Numbered from the stretch's first letter, positions 9,711 through 17,896 are shown. The stretch is 64,000 nucleotides of DNA from Anaerosalibacter bizertensis (GCF_009696605.1 NZ_VULR01000009.1:45980-109979); one strand, 5' to 3'. A program made the numbers and translations. The notes: generated by a model from the letters alone, not told the origin.

Positions 9711-10571
9711 ATGAGGAAAAAGTGTACTTTGATTATTTTAATACTTATTTTATCCATGCTCACAAGTTCTTGCCAGCCATATGATGTTTTATCAGAAGAT
9801 AGCAATAACTTTCCTCCAATTAACCCTATTTCAAAAGATAAGATAGAGGTTATTCTTTATTATCCAAATAGTGAAATGGAACATTTAGTTCCAGAGATTA
9901 GAGTCGTATCCCGTTCCAATGAAAAAATTGAGGAAATGGTTGTTAGCGAACTATTAAAAGGTACAAAGAGAAAGGGATTAAAAAATATAATTCCAGAAAA
10001 TGTAGAAATGCTTTCATTAGATATAGTAGATGATATAGCTTATGTAAGTTTTTCAGATGAATTATATAATAAAAGCTATGGAGAAAAGGAGGAAGCTTTT
10101 ATTATATATTCTATAGTGAATACTTTAACCAGCATACCTGATATAAATAGGGTTCAAATATTTATAAATGGGAAAGCTATAAATACATTGTTTAAATATT
10201 ATAGTGTTAGAGAACCTTTAGCTTTTAGCAGTCTTATAGTTAGTAGGGATTATATAAATCCAGTATCTATATTAAATGAATATTATGATAATCTACTTGA
10301 TGGAGAATATGATAAAAGTATGGATATGCTATATTTAAGCGAGATAGAAAAGGTGAAATTAAATACTTTGAGAATATATCTAGAAAATGAATTTAAGGAA
10401 GTAGAGCAATTTGATATTACAGATTATATAATTTATGAATATGGAGATAAATTAAATATGGACGTGGAATTAGTATTTACTTATGAAAAAAACAATAAAA
10501 AATCTTCTTATAAAAAAATAGAATTAGTATATGATAAAGATAAGTTTAAAATTAAAGGATTATTATATTGA
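9711..10571 (+). CDS. Lipoprotein with a GerMN domain
   Basis: 286 residues. The signal peptide ends in a lipobox-like SSC at about residues 19-21, so the protein is probably lipid-anchored outside the membrane. A GerMN domain follows (IEVILYYPNSEMEHLVPEIR ... INRVQIFINGKAINTL), known from the GerM spore-germination/sporulation protein and from lipoproteins paired with sensor kinases. The C-terminal third (residues 190-286) matches nothing I know. It starts 18 nt after the kinase and should be co-transcribed with it; selC follows 58 nt after the stop. Confidence 0.85.
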   Translation: MRKKCTLIILILILSMLTSSCQPYDVLSEDSNNFPPINPISKDKIEVILYYPNSEMEHLVPEIRVVSRSNEKIEEMVVSELLKGTKRKGLKNIIPENVEMLSLDIVDDIAYVSFSDELYNKSYGEKEEAFIIYSIVNTLTSIPDINRVQIFINGKAINTLFKYYSVREPLAFSSLIVSRDYINPVSILNEYYDNLLDGEYDKSMDMLYLSEIEKVKLNTLRIYLENEFKEVEQFDITDYIIYEYGDKLNMDVELVFTYEKNNKKSSYKKIELVYDKDKFKIKGLLY

Positions 10572-10629
10572 TCATAAAGCTTGAAAAAAATACATTTATG
10601 TCTTATAATAGTATTTGTTATATTTTCTT

Positions 10630-10726
10630 GGGGGTAGATGGGTCCTGGTGGGCCCTCTGGTCTTCAAAACCAGCGCGAGGCGTTAGGAGCGTCTTGGGTG
10701 AGTTCGATTCTCACATACTCCCGCCA
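10630..10726 (+). tRNA. selC: tRNA-Sec (anticodon TCA)
   Basis: 97 nt. Seen: acceptor arm GGGGGTAG against ATACTCCC, anticodon stem CTGGT/ACCAG closing the loop CTTCAAA with anticodon TCA, a long variable arm (GCGAGGCGTTAGGAGCGTC region), T-arm GTGAG-TTCGATT-CTCAC, discriminator G and encoded CCA. The long extra arm and extended acceptor mark it as selenocysteine tRNA, not serine tRNA. The 8th acceptor pair would be a G-A mismatch. It completes the Sec machinery with selD, selA and selB upstream. Confidence 0.96.
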
Positions 10727-10734
10727 TTGAATAC

Positions 10735-10758
10735 AAGCCACTTAGGTGGTTTTTTTAT
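10735..10758 (+). terminator. Terminator after selC
   Basis: A short stem AAGCCAC / GTGGTTT (one G-T pair) with a TTAG loop, followed by a run of seven T and then more T-rich sequence. It ends the transcript that includes selC. Confidence 0.8.
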
Positions 10759-10791
10759 TTTTTGCAAACATGAATATTTAATTTTACTAAA

Positions 10792-10822
10792 AAATCGAGG
10801 AGTTTGATATACTCCTCGATTT
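10792..10822 (-). terminator. Terminator of microprotein gene 1
   Basis: A perfect 12-bp stem AAATCGAGGAGT / ACTCCTCGATTT with a 7-nt loop. On the minus strand it lies 12 nt after the stop of the gene at 10834-10965 and is followed by a T-rich stretch. Confidence 0.75.
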
Positions 10823-10833
10823 AATATATTGAT

Positions 10834-10965
10834 TTAATATCTTCTTCCACTATCACAGTTACAGAATATTATTACAAGTAATAGGAAGAAAAAAAGTAGT
10901 GAATTATCAAAGTCATCCCTATCAGGTCTTCTATCTCTTCCAAGTTCAGAATTCAATTCAGCCAT
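10834..10965 (-). CDS. Membrane microprotein, tandem paralogue 1 (43 aa)
   Basis: A 43-residue frame read leftward. The RBS GAGGAGGTGTG lies directly upstream of ATG. The N-terminal half is charged (MAELNSELGRDRRPDRDDFD), followed by the hydrophobic core NSLLFFFLLLVIIFCNC and the tail DSGRRY. Two further copies of the core follow at 11004-11102 and 11284-11391. Conservation of protein core, RBS and stop makes it a real gene despite its size. Similar tiny hydrophobic proteins occur in spore formers (YjcZ-type proteins have the same general build), but I do not recognise this family. A single membrane helix with a Cys-x-Cys at its end is what can be seen. Confidence 0.85.
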   Translation of the reverse strand: MAELNSELGRDRRPDRDDFDNSLLFFFLLLVIIFCNCDSGRRY

Positions 10966-11003
10966 AAACACACCTCCTCTTTTATTAAGAAAAGTCTGGG
11001 CTT

Positions 11004-11102
11004 TTAACAATTACGACCAAAATCACAGTTACAGAATATTATTACGAGCAATAGAAAGAAGAAAAGTAGGGAATCATCAACATTGCCTCTTCTACCAAAC
11101 AT
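11004..11102 (-). CDS. Membrane microprotein, tandem paralogue 2 (32 aa)
   Basis: 32 residues, read leftward from an ATG preceded by AGGAGGTG. A short head MFGRRGNVD, then the core DSLLFFFLLLVIIFCNC shared almost exactly with paralogue 1, then DFGRNC. Only the head length and the residues around the core differ, as expected for a duplicated gene under selection on the core. Function unknown; one membrane helix, and three Cys residues after or at the end of it. Confidence 0.85.
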   Translation of the reverse strand: MFGRRGNVDDSLLFFFLLLVIIFCNCDFGRNC

Positions 11103-11246
11103 ATAAACACCTCCTATTAGCGATTTAAGTTTCTATATAAATTATGCTAGAATCTCTTAAAGTGTGAAATAAAATTATTATGGAGATTTAATAGAAGTTT
11201 TAATATATGTAATAAAATATGACAAAATTAGTGGCTATTGAAAATT

Positions 11247-11276
11247 AAGTCGGGGAAAGTTCCCCGACTTATTTTT
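11247..11276 (-). terminator. Terminator of microprotein gene 3
   Basis: A GC-rich perfect 10-bp stem AAGTCGGGGA / TCCCCGACTT with a 4-nt loop, 14 nt beyond the stop of the leftward gene at 11284-11391. On the minus strand it is followed by TTAATTTT. It also has a T-run on the plus side and could stop either strand. Confidence 0.7.
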
Positions 11277-11283
11277 TAGCTTA

Positions 11284-11391
11284 TTAATATCTATAACCAC
11301 AGTTACAGAATAAAACTACAAGTAATAGAAAGAAGAAAAGTAGAGAATCATCAAAACCTCCACAACCTCTGCGTCCTAAATTGTCAACCAT
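11284..11391 (-). CDS. Membrane microprotein, tandem paralogue 3 (35 aa)
   Basis: 35 residues read leftward from ATG behind AGGAGGTGC. The head MVDNLGRRGCGGF is followed by the shared core DDSLLFFFLLLVVLFCNC and tail GYRY. This is the most upstream and most diverged of the three copies. It has its own terminator at 11247-11276, so the three genes are probably separate transcripts and not one operon. The 240 bp upstream (11392-11630) hold nothing else I can support. Confidence 0.85.
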   Translation of the reverse strand: MVDNLGRRGCGGFDDSLLFFFLLLVVLFCNCGYRY

Positions 11392-11630
11392 TTATAGCAC
11401 CTCCTAACATAATCAAGGGATTTCAATAGCAAAGATGAAATGTTAAACTAAAATTAAGGTTAGGCTAAAACCCTAATATAGAATATGCTAGTATGATAAA
11501 AATTGTTAATAGTAGCTAATAAAAATAATATTAATAAGTATTCGTTTAATAGAAATATAAAAAAAGCTTTAAAAATAAAATAACATGATATAATAATATA
11601 GGCTGTACTCTTTTAAAAGGGGGATTTTTT

Positions 11631-12020
11631 ATGAAAAATAAAGAAACTAAAAATATTATGGTATGCGTAACTCAGCAAAAAACTTGTGAAAGATTAATAG
11701 TAAATGGCTATAGTATGAAAGAGAAAGAGGAAGATAAATTATATGTAATACATGTAGTAAATGAAAAAGACAAATTTTTAGATAAGAATAGCGATGGTGA
11801 AGCTTTAGAATACTTATTTAATGTATCAAAAAAAGTGGGAGCTGATTTGGCTGTTTTAAGATCAAAAGATGTAGTAAAGACTATTAAAGATTTTGCAAAT
11901 GAGAACAATATAACCCATATCCTAATGGGAGCTTCTCCAGAACCAGATAAAAGAGAGAGTCAAAATATTACTTTTAAATTACAGCAAGCATTGTCTGAAG
12001 TAGAATTTATTGTACTTTAG
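11631..12020 (+). CDS. Universal-stress-protein-like (UspA/KdpD-type) domain protein
   Basis: 129 residues. Seen: an N-terminal beta strand NIMVCVTQQKTCERLI, a middle strand YVIHVVNE, and a C-terminal pair THILMGASPEP and VEFIVL. This alternating alpha/beta layout is that of Usp folds and of the Usp domain in KdpD sensors. The clear GxxGxxxxG(S/T) nucleotide-binding motif of ATP-binding Usp proteins is absent. AAGGGGGA precedes ATG 11631. It stands alone, with a long AT-only hairpin 53 nt after its stop. Confidence 0.72.
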   Translation: MKNKETKNIMVCVTQQKTCERLIVNGYSMKEKEEDKLYVIHVVNEKDKFLDKNSDGEALEYLFNVSKKVGADLAVLRSKDVVKTIKDFANENNITHILMGASPEPDKRESQNITFKLQQALSEVEFIVL

Positions 12021-12072
12021 AAGAAACTTTTAATTTCACGATAAATTTATGTAAAATAGAACATTTATATCG

Positions 12073-12108
12073 CTAAATATATAATTTATCTCTAAATTAT
12101 ATATTTAG
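12073..12108. repeat. Perfect 16-bp AT-only hairpin
   Basis: CTAAATATATAATTTA, a TCTC loop, then the exact complement. It lies between the Usp-like gene and the ATPase gene. It may act as a factor-independent terminator for the former, although no long T-run follows. Confidence 0.6.
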
Positions 12109-12138
12109 TCCATATTTTAAAAAATATATTATGATACA

Positions 12139-12181
12139 AAATATTTTATTTACATAAACTAATTATATAAATAAAATATTT
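12139..12181. repeat. 14-bp inverted repeat before the ATPase ribosome site
   Basis: AAATATTTTATTTA at 12139-12152 and its exact complement at 12168-12181 are separated by 15 nt. The right arm touches the AAGGAGGA site of the ATPase gene. It may be an operator or an RNA stem that masks translation; nothing in the sequence decides which. Confidence 0.5.
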
Positions 12182-12195
12182 AAGGAGGATTTTTT

Positions 12196-13239
12196 ATGTC
12201 GGAAATTAGAAGAGTTTTTCCAGGAGGCAATACTTCACAAGGATTTTTTTCCTACCATAAATATATTTTAAATGAGGGTAGAACTTTTATCTTAAAAGGT
12301 GGCCCAGGTTCTGGAAAATCTTCCCTAATGAAAAATATAGCAAATGAGATGCTTAAGCATAACCTTTCTATAGAATATCACCATTGTGCTTCAGATAAAA
12401 GTTCTATAGATGGTATAGTTATAAAAGAATTGAAAGTAGCAATACTAGATGGAACAGCGCCACATATTTTAGAGCCTAAACTAGTAGGATTGTCAGATGA
12501 TATAATAGATCTTGGAAGATATATAGACAGATCAAAGCTATTTGAGAACAAAGAAGAAATATTAGAAGCTAAGGGAAACAACAAAAGTTGCTACAGAAAA
12601 ACCTATTCTTATTTCAGAGCAGCAAAGGAAATATTAAATGAAATAGTATATGCAAATAGTGGCAAAGTAGATTTTGGAGGTATTAATAGATTAATATATG
12701 ATTTAAAAGAAGATATATATGGCAATGAAACACTTAATCATATAGGTGAGGAAAGGCATTTATTTAATAGAGCCTTTACTCCTAGTGGTATAGCAGATTA
12801 TACAGATACTCTTTTAAAGGATAGAAAAGTATACTATATAAACGCAGAATATGGTACTGGCAAATCCACCCTCATGGATATAATTTCCAAAGAAGGACTT
12901 TTAAGAGGGTATAATATAGAAATATATCATGAACCTTTAATTCCACAAAAAATAAACACTATAATCATATCAGAACTAAATTTAGCACTTTCTGTAGCTG
13001 ACTATGCAAAAAATAATCACTACAAAAAAATAGATTTAAATCAATTTTTAAAAGGGGATACTAAAAACCAAGAAGACTATAATACTTTTAATAATCTAAT
13101 AGATAGAGGAGTATATAGTTTATCTAAAGCGAAAAAGAATCATGATATATTAGAAGAAGCTTATCACCCAGCTATAGATTTTAATGGAATAGAAAAAGAA
13201 AGAGAAAAAATAATAAAACAAATAATGACTATAGCATAG
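12196..13239 (+). CDS. Double P-loop ATPase of unknown role (PRK06851-like)
   Basis: 347 residues with two Walker A motifs: GGPGSGKSS at 35-43 and EYGTGKST at 218-225. Each half starts with a similar FPGG/FTPSG segment before its P-loop (VFPGGNTSQGFFSYHKYIL and AFTPSGIADYTDTLL), so the protein looks like an internal duplication of one nucleotide-binding unit. I recall this architecture from an uncharacterised Firmicutes ATPase family and know of no assigned function. Strong AAGGAGGA site. The gene stands alone between an inverted repeat and a bidirectional terminator shared with alaX. Confidence 0.8.
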   Translation: MSEIRRVFPGGNTSQGFFSYHKYILNEGRTFILKGGPGSGKSSLMKNIANEMLKHNLSIEYHHCASDKSSIDGIVIKELKVAILDGTAPHILEPKLVGLSDDIIDLGRYIDRSKLFENKEEILEAKGNNKSCYRKTYSYFRAAKEILNEIVYANSGKVDFGGINRLIYDLKEDIYGNETLNHIGEERHLFNRAFTPSGIADYTDTLLKDRKVYYINAEYGTGKSTLMDIISKEGLLRGYNIEIYHEPLIPQKINTIIISELNLALSVADYAKNNHYKKIDLNQFLKGDTKNQEDYNTFNNLIDRGVYSLSKAKKNHDILEEAYHPAIDFNGIEKEREKIIKQIMTIA

Positions 13240-13286
13240 AAGAAAAAAGTCACATCCTATTAAATTAGGAGTGACTTTTTTCTTCT
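13238..13286. terminator. Bidirectional terminator between the ATPase gene and alaX
   Basis: A 16-bp perfect stem (AGAAGAAAAAAGTCAC and complement), extended by ATCCTA/TAGGA around a short loop. The last codons of the leftward alaX (coding LPEEKSHS) lie within it, and the ATPase stop overlaps its left end. Confidence 0.85.
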
Positions 13287-14152
13287 GGCAAATCTTTAGC
13301 TTTATATTTCAATAATTCTTCTTTTAAATCCCTATTTTCTTTTTCCAATTTTTCTTTTTCTAAGTACAGTTTTTCAATCTTTTCATAAATATCTGTATCT
13401 TTTGAAGACAGAAGGGTGGATATACTATTTATACAATCATTTTTCCAAGCATAGTCTTTTAAAGCTCTATTTCCGCATACAAATTCCACACGAACATTTC
13501 CTTTATACTTTTCCCAATTCCTTATTTTAATCATCCCTATTTCTCCTGTGCTTCTATGGTGGGTTCCACAACAAGGAGAATAGTCCATACCGTCAATTTC
13601 TACAATTCTAATATCAGACCTTACATTAGGATATTTCCTTATAGGAACTTTATCTATATCCTTTTTTCCTATAATATAGGTTTTTATATCAAAATTAGAG
13701 TATATGACTTTGTTTGCAAAATCCTCTACTTTTACTATATCCTCCTTTTTAAGTTTAGGAATGTCAATATCTATATAGACACAAGTTTTACCAAGATAAA
13801 AACCTATAGTTTCAGCACCATAGAGCTTATAAAATATAGAAGAAAGAAGGTGTTGGCCTGAATGTTGTTGCATATAATCAAGCCTTGTATTCCAGTCTAT
13901 AGAGAGTTGAACTTTGTCACTAAGAATATTTTCTTTTATTACATGTATTATATCGTCGCCTTCTTCATAAACATCTATTACTTCTAATCCATTGATAGTA
14001 CCTTTGTCTCTAGGTTGTCCTCCCTTTAAATTTGGATAAAATATAGTTCTATTTAACTTTAAATAAAATTTATTGTTCATATATTTTTTATCTACAATTC
14101 TAGCACTAATTTCTCTCAAATAAGGATTTTCTAGATAAATATGCTCCGTCAT
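13265..14152 (-). CDS. alaX: Alanyl-tRNA editing protein AlaX (trans-editing hydrolase)
   Basis: 295 residues. Free-standing relatives of the AlaRS editing domain hydrolyse Ser-tRNA(Ala) or Gly-tRNA(Ala). Seen: the zinc-site motif HSGQH at 97-101 and CGTHH at 195-199, which supply the His/His and Cys/His ligands, plus the FYPNLKGGQPRDKG segment near residues 38-51. The C-terminal 40 residues form a charged helix (EKIEKLYLEKEKLEKENRDL), probably coiled coil. ATG 14152 follows GAGGTGAAAGT. Monocistronic, read against the flanking genes. Confidence 0.9.
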   Translation of the reverse strand: MTEHIYLENPYLREISARIVDKKYMNNKFYLKLNRTIFYPNLKGGQPRDKGTINGLEVIDVYEEGDDIIHVIKENILSDKVQLSIDWNTRLDYMQQHSGQHLLSSIFYKLYGAETIGFYLGKTCVYIDIDIPKLKKEDIVKVEDFANKVIYSNFDIKTYIIGKKDIDKVPIRKYPNVRSDIRIVEIDGMDYSPCCGTHHRSTGEIGMIKIRNWEKYKGNVRVEFVCGNRALKDYAWKNDCINSISTLLSSKDTDIYEKIEKLYLEKEKLEKENRDLKEELLKYKAKDLPEEKSHS

Positions 14153-14319
14153 ACTTTCACCTCATTTATTTTATTCTAATTAACATTTTATCATTTTTTT
14201 AAAAAAAGAGTAGGTCTGAAAATATATTACTATGATATAATTTAGATATAAAATCATATATTTGTCCTCTATCTAAATATAATATACCCTTAAATTAAGG
14301 ATAAAAGGAAGGGATATAT

Positions 14320-16788
14320 TTGAAAAAGCCTTTTATAATCATTACAATCCCTATGATATTGGGAATAATATTTTCCTATTATTTAAAAATTAATAGTTCT
14401 TTTCTCTTAATTATTATACTAACAAGCTTTCTAATATTCTTGTGTTCAATTATATTTGGGTTTTTTAAAAAAAGATACATAATAATTCTTTTCTTTGCAA
14501 TTGGTATCTTAATAACTTATATGAAACTTGAAAGTAGTACATTGATAAAATTCTCAGATAAGGATATAGAATTAGAGGGAAATATAAGTGAAATAATATA
14601 TAATGAAAAAGACATTAGTAAATATATTCTAAATGTTGAAAAGATAGTAGATGATGGAGTTTCATACTTTCTAAATGAGAAATTGTCTTTAAAGGTCATT
14701 GGGGAAAACAAATTTGAAGTAGGAGATAAAGTCCTACTATCTGGAGTACTTAAAAGGCCAAATAAAAATACAAACCCTAAATTATTTAATTATAGATTAT
14801 ACCTTCAAACTAGAGGAATTTATACAACTATTACAGTAAAAAAACATGAAATTAATAAAGTAGACGAAAAAACTTTACCTTGGTATGAAAATATGAAATT
14901 AAACTTCACAGATCATGTGGAATTAGCTTGCGAAACATATTTAGAAAAACAAAATAGCTCTATTATGAAAGCCATACTATTAGGACAATCTTCTTATCTA
15001 GAAGAACAAGAATACAATAAATTCAAAGACCTAGGATTGACTCATATTATGGCAGTATCAGGATTACATATAGGCATTATATCTATATTTTTAATTACAT
15101 TCCTTGCTTATTTAGGTGTAGAGAGAAAAACAAATACTATTTTAACCCTAATAATTATCTGGATATATGGATTTTTAATTGGATATCCTCCATCAGTTTT
15201 ACGGGCCTTAATTATGTTTACCTTATTGTTTTATTCAAAAGTTATTTTTAGGAGATATGATTCAATAAATACCCTGTTTTTTGCCATGTTTATAATTCTT
15301 TCAATAAATCCACTATGGTTATTCGATATCGGTTTTCAACTATCTTTTGGAGCAACTTTTTTTATAACTTTTTTAACACCTATACTGAGGACAAAATTTT
15401 ATCCATATAATAAGAAACTTGGGACTTCTCTCTATGCTATATTATCAGTACAAATAGGACTAGCCCCTATACTTTTTTATTATTTCAACAGTATTTCTAT
15501 AATAAGCATTCTAGGAAATTTTATACTTATTCCTATATTATCAAAATCTGTAGTATTAGGATTTTCATTGTTGCTATTTTCATATTTCAGTAGTGGAATT
15601 TCATCAATCATTAGAAAAATATTAAATCTATTACTAAATATAAACTATTTTATTTCTGAGGGAATTTATGGGCTACCTTTAGGAAAGATTAGATTTTCCT
15701 CTCCCAATATAATAGAGGTATTTCTATATTACTTTATTGTATTTTCTATATTTAAAATCATTAAACTAGATGTATTTGATAATTTTACCAATAAGGCTAT
15801 TATTTTTTATTTGATTATATGTATATTATTTACTGCCATTATTCCTTTTATTGAAAATGGAGTATGTATCCATTTTATAGACGTAGGGCAAGGAGATTGT
15901 ATATTAATAGAAGATGGAAATAGATTCTATCTAGTAGATACAGGAGGAAGTATTTTTGGTAATTTTGATATAGGAGAAAATATTTTATTGCCTTATCTAG
16001 TTAAAAAAGGTATATTTACATTAGATGGAGTCTTTATAACCCATTTTCATGATGATCACTGTAAAAGCTTATCGACCCTTATAAAAAACATAAATATAAA
16101 AAAAGTATTTATAGGATATGAAAATAAAGATAATAAACTGTATACTAATATAGTGAATACTTCTAGGGAAGAATCTGTACCTATATATAAACTATCTAAA
16201 GGTGATAAAGTTTTTATTAATGAAGATTCATACATAGAGGTTTTAAGTCCTTTAGAAGAATTCATATCGAAAAATAGAGAAAATGAAAACAATCTTTCCT
16301 TAGTATTGCTCCTTAGAAGTTTTGGAAGAAAAACTTTATTAACTGGGGATATAGAAGAAGCTGCAGAAACACATTTATTAGAAAATATGAGTGGCAAGAA
16401 GGGGAAAATAGATTTTTTGAAAGTCCCTCATCATGGTAGCAACACATCATCAGGAGAAAATTTTATAGACTTTTTCCACCCGGACTATGCTTTTATACAG
16501 GTAGGAGAAAACAATAGTTTTAATCATCCTAGTGAAGAAGTATTGAAAAGATATGAAAGAAGGAATATAAAAGTTTTTAGAACCGATGAGTCAGGACTTA
16601 TCACCTTAAGTATAATGCCTAAAGAATTTAATATTTCTATTTATAATAGGGATAGATTATCTATTGGTGATATAGTTATAGATTATGGACTTGAAATAAA
16701 TTTTACTATAATATATTTAGTGTTAAGTTATATTATTATTAAGAGAAATTCCTATTTATTTGAGGAGTTGGATATATATGAGATTTGA
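14320..16788 (+). CDS. comEC: ComEC/Rec2 DNA uptake channel with a metallo-beta-lactamase domain
   Basis: 822 residues. Transports single-stranded DNA across the membrane during competence. Seen: an N-terminal membrane pair and DUF4131-like region; a central Competence domain with many hydrophobic helices, including the conserved HIMAVSGLHIGI; and a C-terminal metallo-beta-lactamase-like domain from about residue 510 (FIDVGQGDCILIEDG, HFHDDHCKSL, VPHHGSNTSS), probably a nuclease. TTG start at 14320 behind AAGGAAGGG. It overlaps holA by 11 nt. With comEA at 2459 the DNA-uptake pair is present but split. Confidence 0.95.
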   Translation: MKKPFIIITIPMILGIIFSYYLKINSSFLLIIILTSFLIFLCSIIFGFFKKRYIIILFFAIGILITYMKLESSTLIKFSDKDIELEGNISEIIYNEKDISKYILNVEKIVDDGVSYFLNEKLSLKVIGENKFEVGDKVLLSGVLKRPNKNTNPKLFNYRLYLQTRGIYTTITVKKHEINKVDEKTLPWYENMKLNFTDHVELACETYLEKQNSSIMKAILLGQSSYLEEQEYNKFKDLGLTHIMAVSGLHIGIISIFLITFLAYLGVERKTNTILTLIIIWIYGFLIGYPPSVLRALIMFTLLFYSKVIFRRYDSINTLFFAMFIILSINPLWLFDIGFQLSFGATFFITFLTPILRTKFYPYNKKLGTSLYAILSVQIGLAPILFYYFNSISIISILGNFILIPILSKSVVLGFSLLLFSYFSSGISSIIRKILNLLLNINYFISEGIYGLPLGKIRFSSPNIIEVFLYYFIVFSIFKIIKLDVFDNFTNKAIIFYLIICILFTAIIPFIENGVCIHFIDVGQGDCILIEDGNRFYLVDTGGSIFGNFDIGENILLPYLVKKGIFTLDGVFITHFHDDHCKSLSTLIKNINIKKVFIGYENKDNKLYTNIVNTSREESVPIYKLSKGDKVFINEDSYIEVLSPLEEFISKNRENENNLSLVLLLRSFGRKTLLTGDIEEAAETHLLENMSGKKGKIDFLKVPHHGSNTSSGENFIDFFHPDYAFIQVGENNSFNHPSEEVLKRYERRNIKVFRTDESGLITLSIMPKEFNISIYNRDRLSIGDIVIDYGLEINFTIIYLVLSYIIIKRNSYLFEELDIYEI

Positions 16789-17827
16789 AGATTTTATAAA
16801 GGATATGAGAGAAGATAAAATAAAATCTGTTTATCTTTTTTATGGAGAAGAAGATTATTTAATAGATTATTCAATAAAATCATTGAAAGAAAAATATGTT
16901 AATGAAGGGTTAGAGACTTTAAATTATATAGTATTAGATGGGGACAATATAGAAATGAGCCATATTTATGATGCCTGTGAAACCCTACCTTTTATGTCAG
17001 AAAAGAAGGTAGTTATTATAAAAAATTTAGGGATTTTTGGAAGCAAGACAAAAGGACAAGGGGCAGAGTATTTCAATCAAAAAAAAGATGAGCTAAAAAA
17101 CTATATTTCAACATTAGAAGACTATATATGCCTTGTATTTGTAGAGAAAAACACCAATATTGATAAAAGAAAAGGGATTATAAAAAGTATTAATAAATTT
17201 GGAAGGGTTATAGAATTTACTAAACTTAAAGGCAGAGATTTAAATAATTGGATAGAAAAAGTTTTTAAAAAATATGGAAAAATTATATCTTATAATAATA
17301 TAAATTATTTTATTCAACATTCTTCTTATTTTGATAGGGATATAAATAAGAGTCTGTATGACTTAGAAAATGAAATAATTAAATTAGTTAATTTTACAGG
17401 AGATAGGAAAGAAATCAATGTAAAGGACATAGATGAAGTTATGACTAAATCTTTAGATACAAATATATTTAATTTACTCAATAGTATTGGAGAAAAAGAT
17501 ATTAACAATTCACTAAAAGTTTTCCATGAAATGTGTGTTTCTAATGAACCTATACCTTTAATATTACATATGATTATTAGACAGTTAAGACTAATACTTA
17601 TGCTAAAGCTGCTAAAAGAAAAAGGTTATGATAAAAGAACTATCATGGGAAAACTTAGGATTGGTGACTATCAGTATAAAATATTTTCTAATCAAAGTAA
17701 GAACTTTTCAAATGCCAAATTAGAAGAATCACTGAATCTGTGTTTAGAATCTGATGAAAATATAAAAACTGGCGTTATGGATGATAAGCTTGCTTTAGAA
17801 ATGCTAATAGTTAGAATGTGTAGTTAG
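16778..17827 (+). CDS. holA: DNA polymerase III delta subunit (clamp loader)
   Basis: 349 residues. HolA opens the beta clamp in the clamp-loader complex. Seen: the opening SVYLFYGEEDYLIDY, the core segment VVIIKNLGIFG, and the C-terminal collar region with NIFNLLNSIGEKD and IIRQLRLILMLKLL. ATG 16778 was chosen because an AGGAG site precedes it; the frame extends upstream inside comEC, but those starts lack a ribosome site. The 11-nt overlap with comEC implies translational coupling. The comEC-holA-rpsT order is standard in Firmicutes. Confidence 0.93.
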   Translation: MRFEDFIKDMREDKIKSVYLFYGEEDYLIDYSIKSLKEKYVNEGLETLNYIVLDGDNIEMSHIYDACETLPFMSEKKVVIIKNLGIFGSKTKGQGAEYFNQKKDELKNYISTLEDYICLVFVEKNTNIDKRKGIIKSINKFGRVIEFTKLKGRDLNNWIEKVFKKYGKIISYNNINYFIQHSSYFDRDINKSLYDLENEIIKLVNFTGDRKEINVKDIDEVMTKSLDTNIFNLLNSIGEKDINNSLKVFHEMCVSNEPIPLILHMIIRQLRLILMLKLLKEKGYDKRTIMGKLRIGDYQYKIFSNQSKNFSNAKLEESLNLCLESDENIKTGVMDDKLALEMLIVRMCS

Positions 17828-17867
17828 GTAAACAATGGTTCAATAAAATAATATTTAATAAATAAAA

Positions 17868-17894
17868 AAACTTCGGGTCATCACCGAAGTTTTA
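17868..17894. terminator. Bidirectional terminator between holA and rpsT
   Basis: A 9-bp stem AAACTTCGG / CCGAAGTTT with a 7-nt loop, A-run on the left and T-rich on the right, lying between the two converging genes. Confidence 0.85.
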
Positions 17895-17896
17895 TA

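Noticed and set aside
10568..10807. Open frame of 79 codons over the tRNA-Sec region
   Set aside because: It is the tRNA-Sec and its terminator read as protein; no ribosome site, and the fold of the RNA explains the sequence.
13556..13861. Plus-strand frame opposite alaX
   Set aside because: Lies wholly antisense to a well-supported gene, has no ribosome site and has a composition typical of antisense frames.
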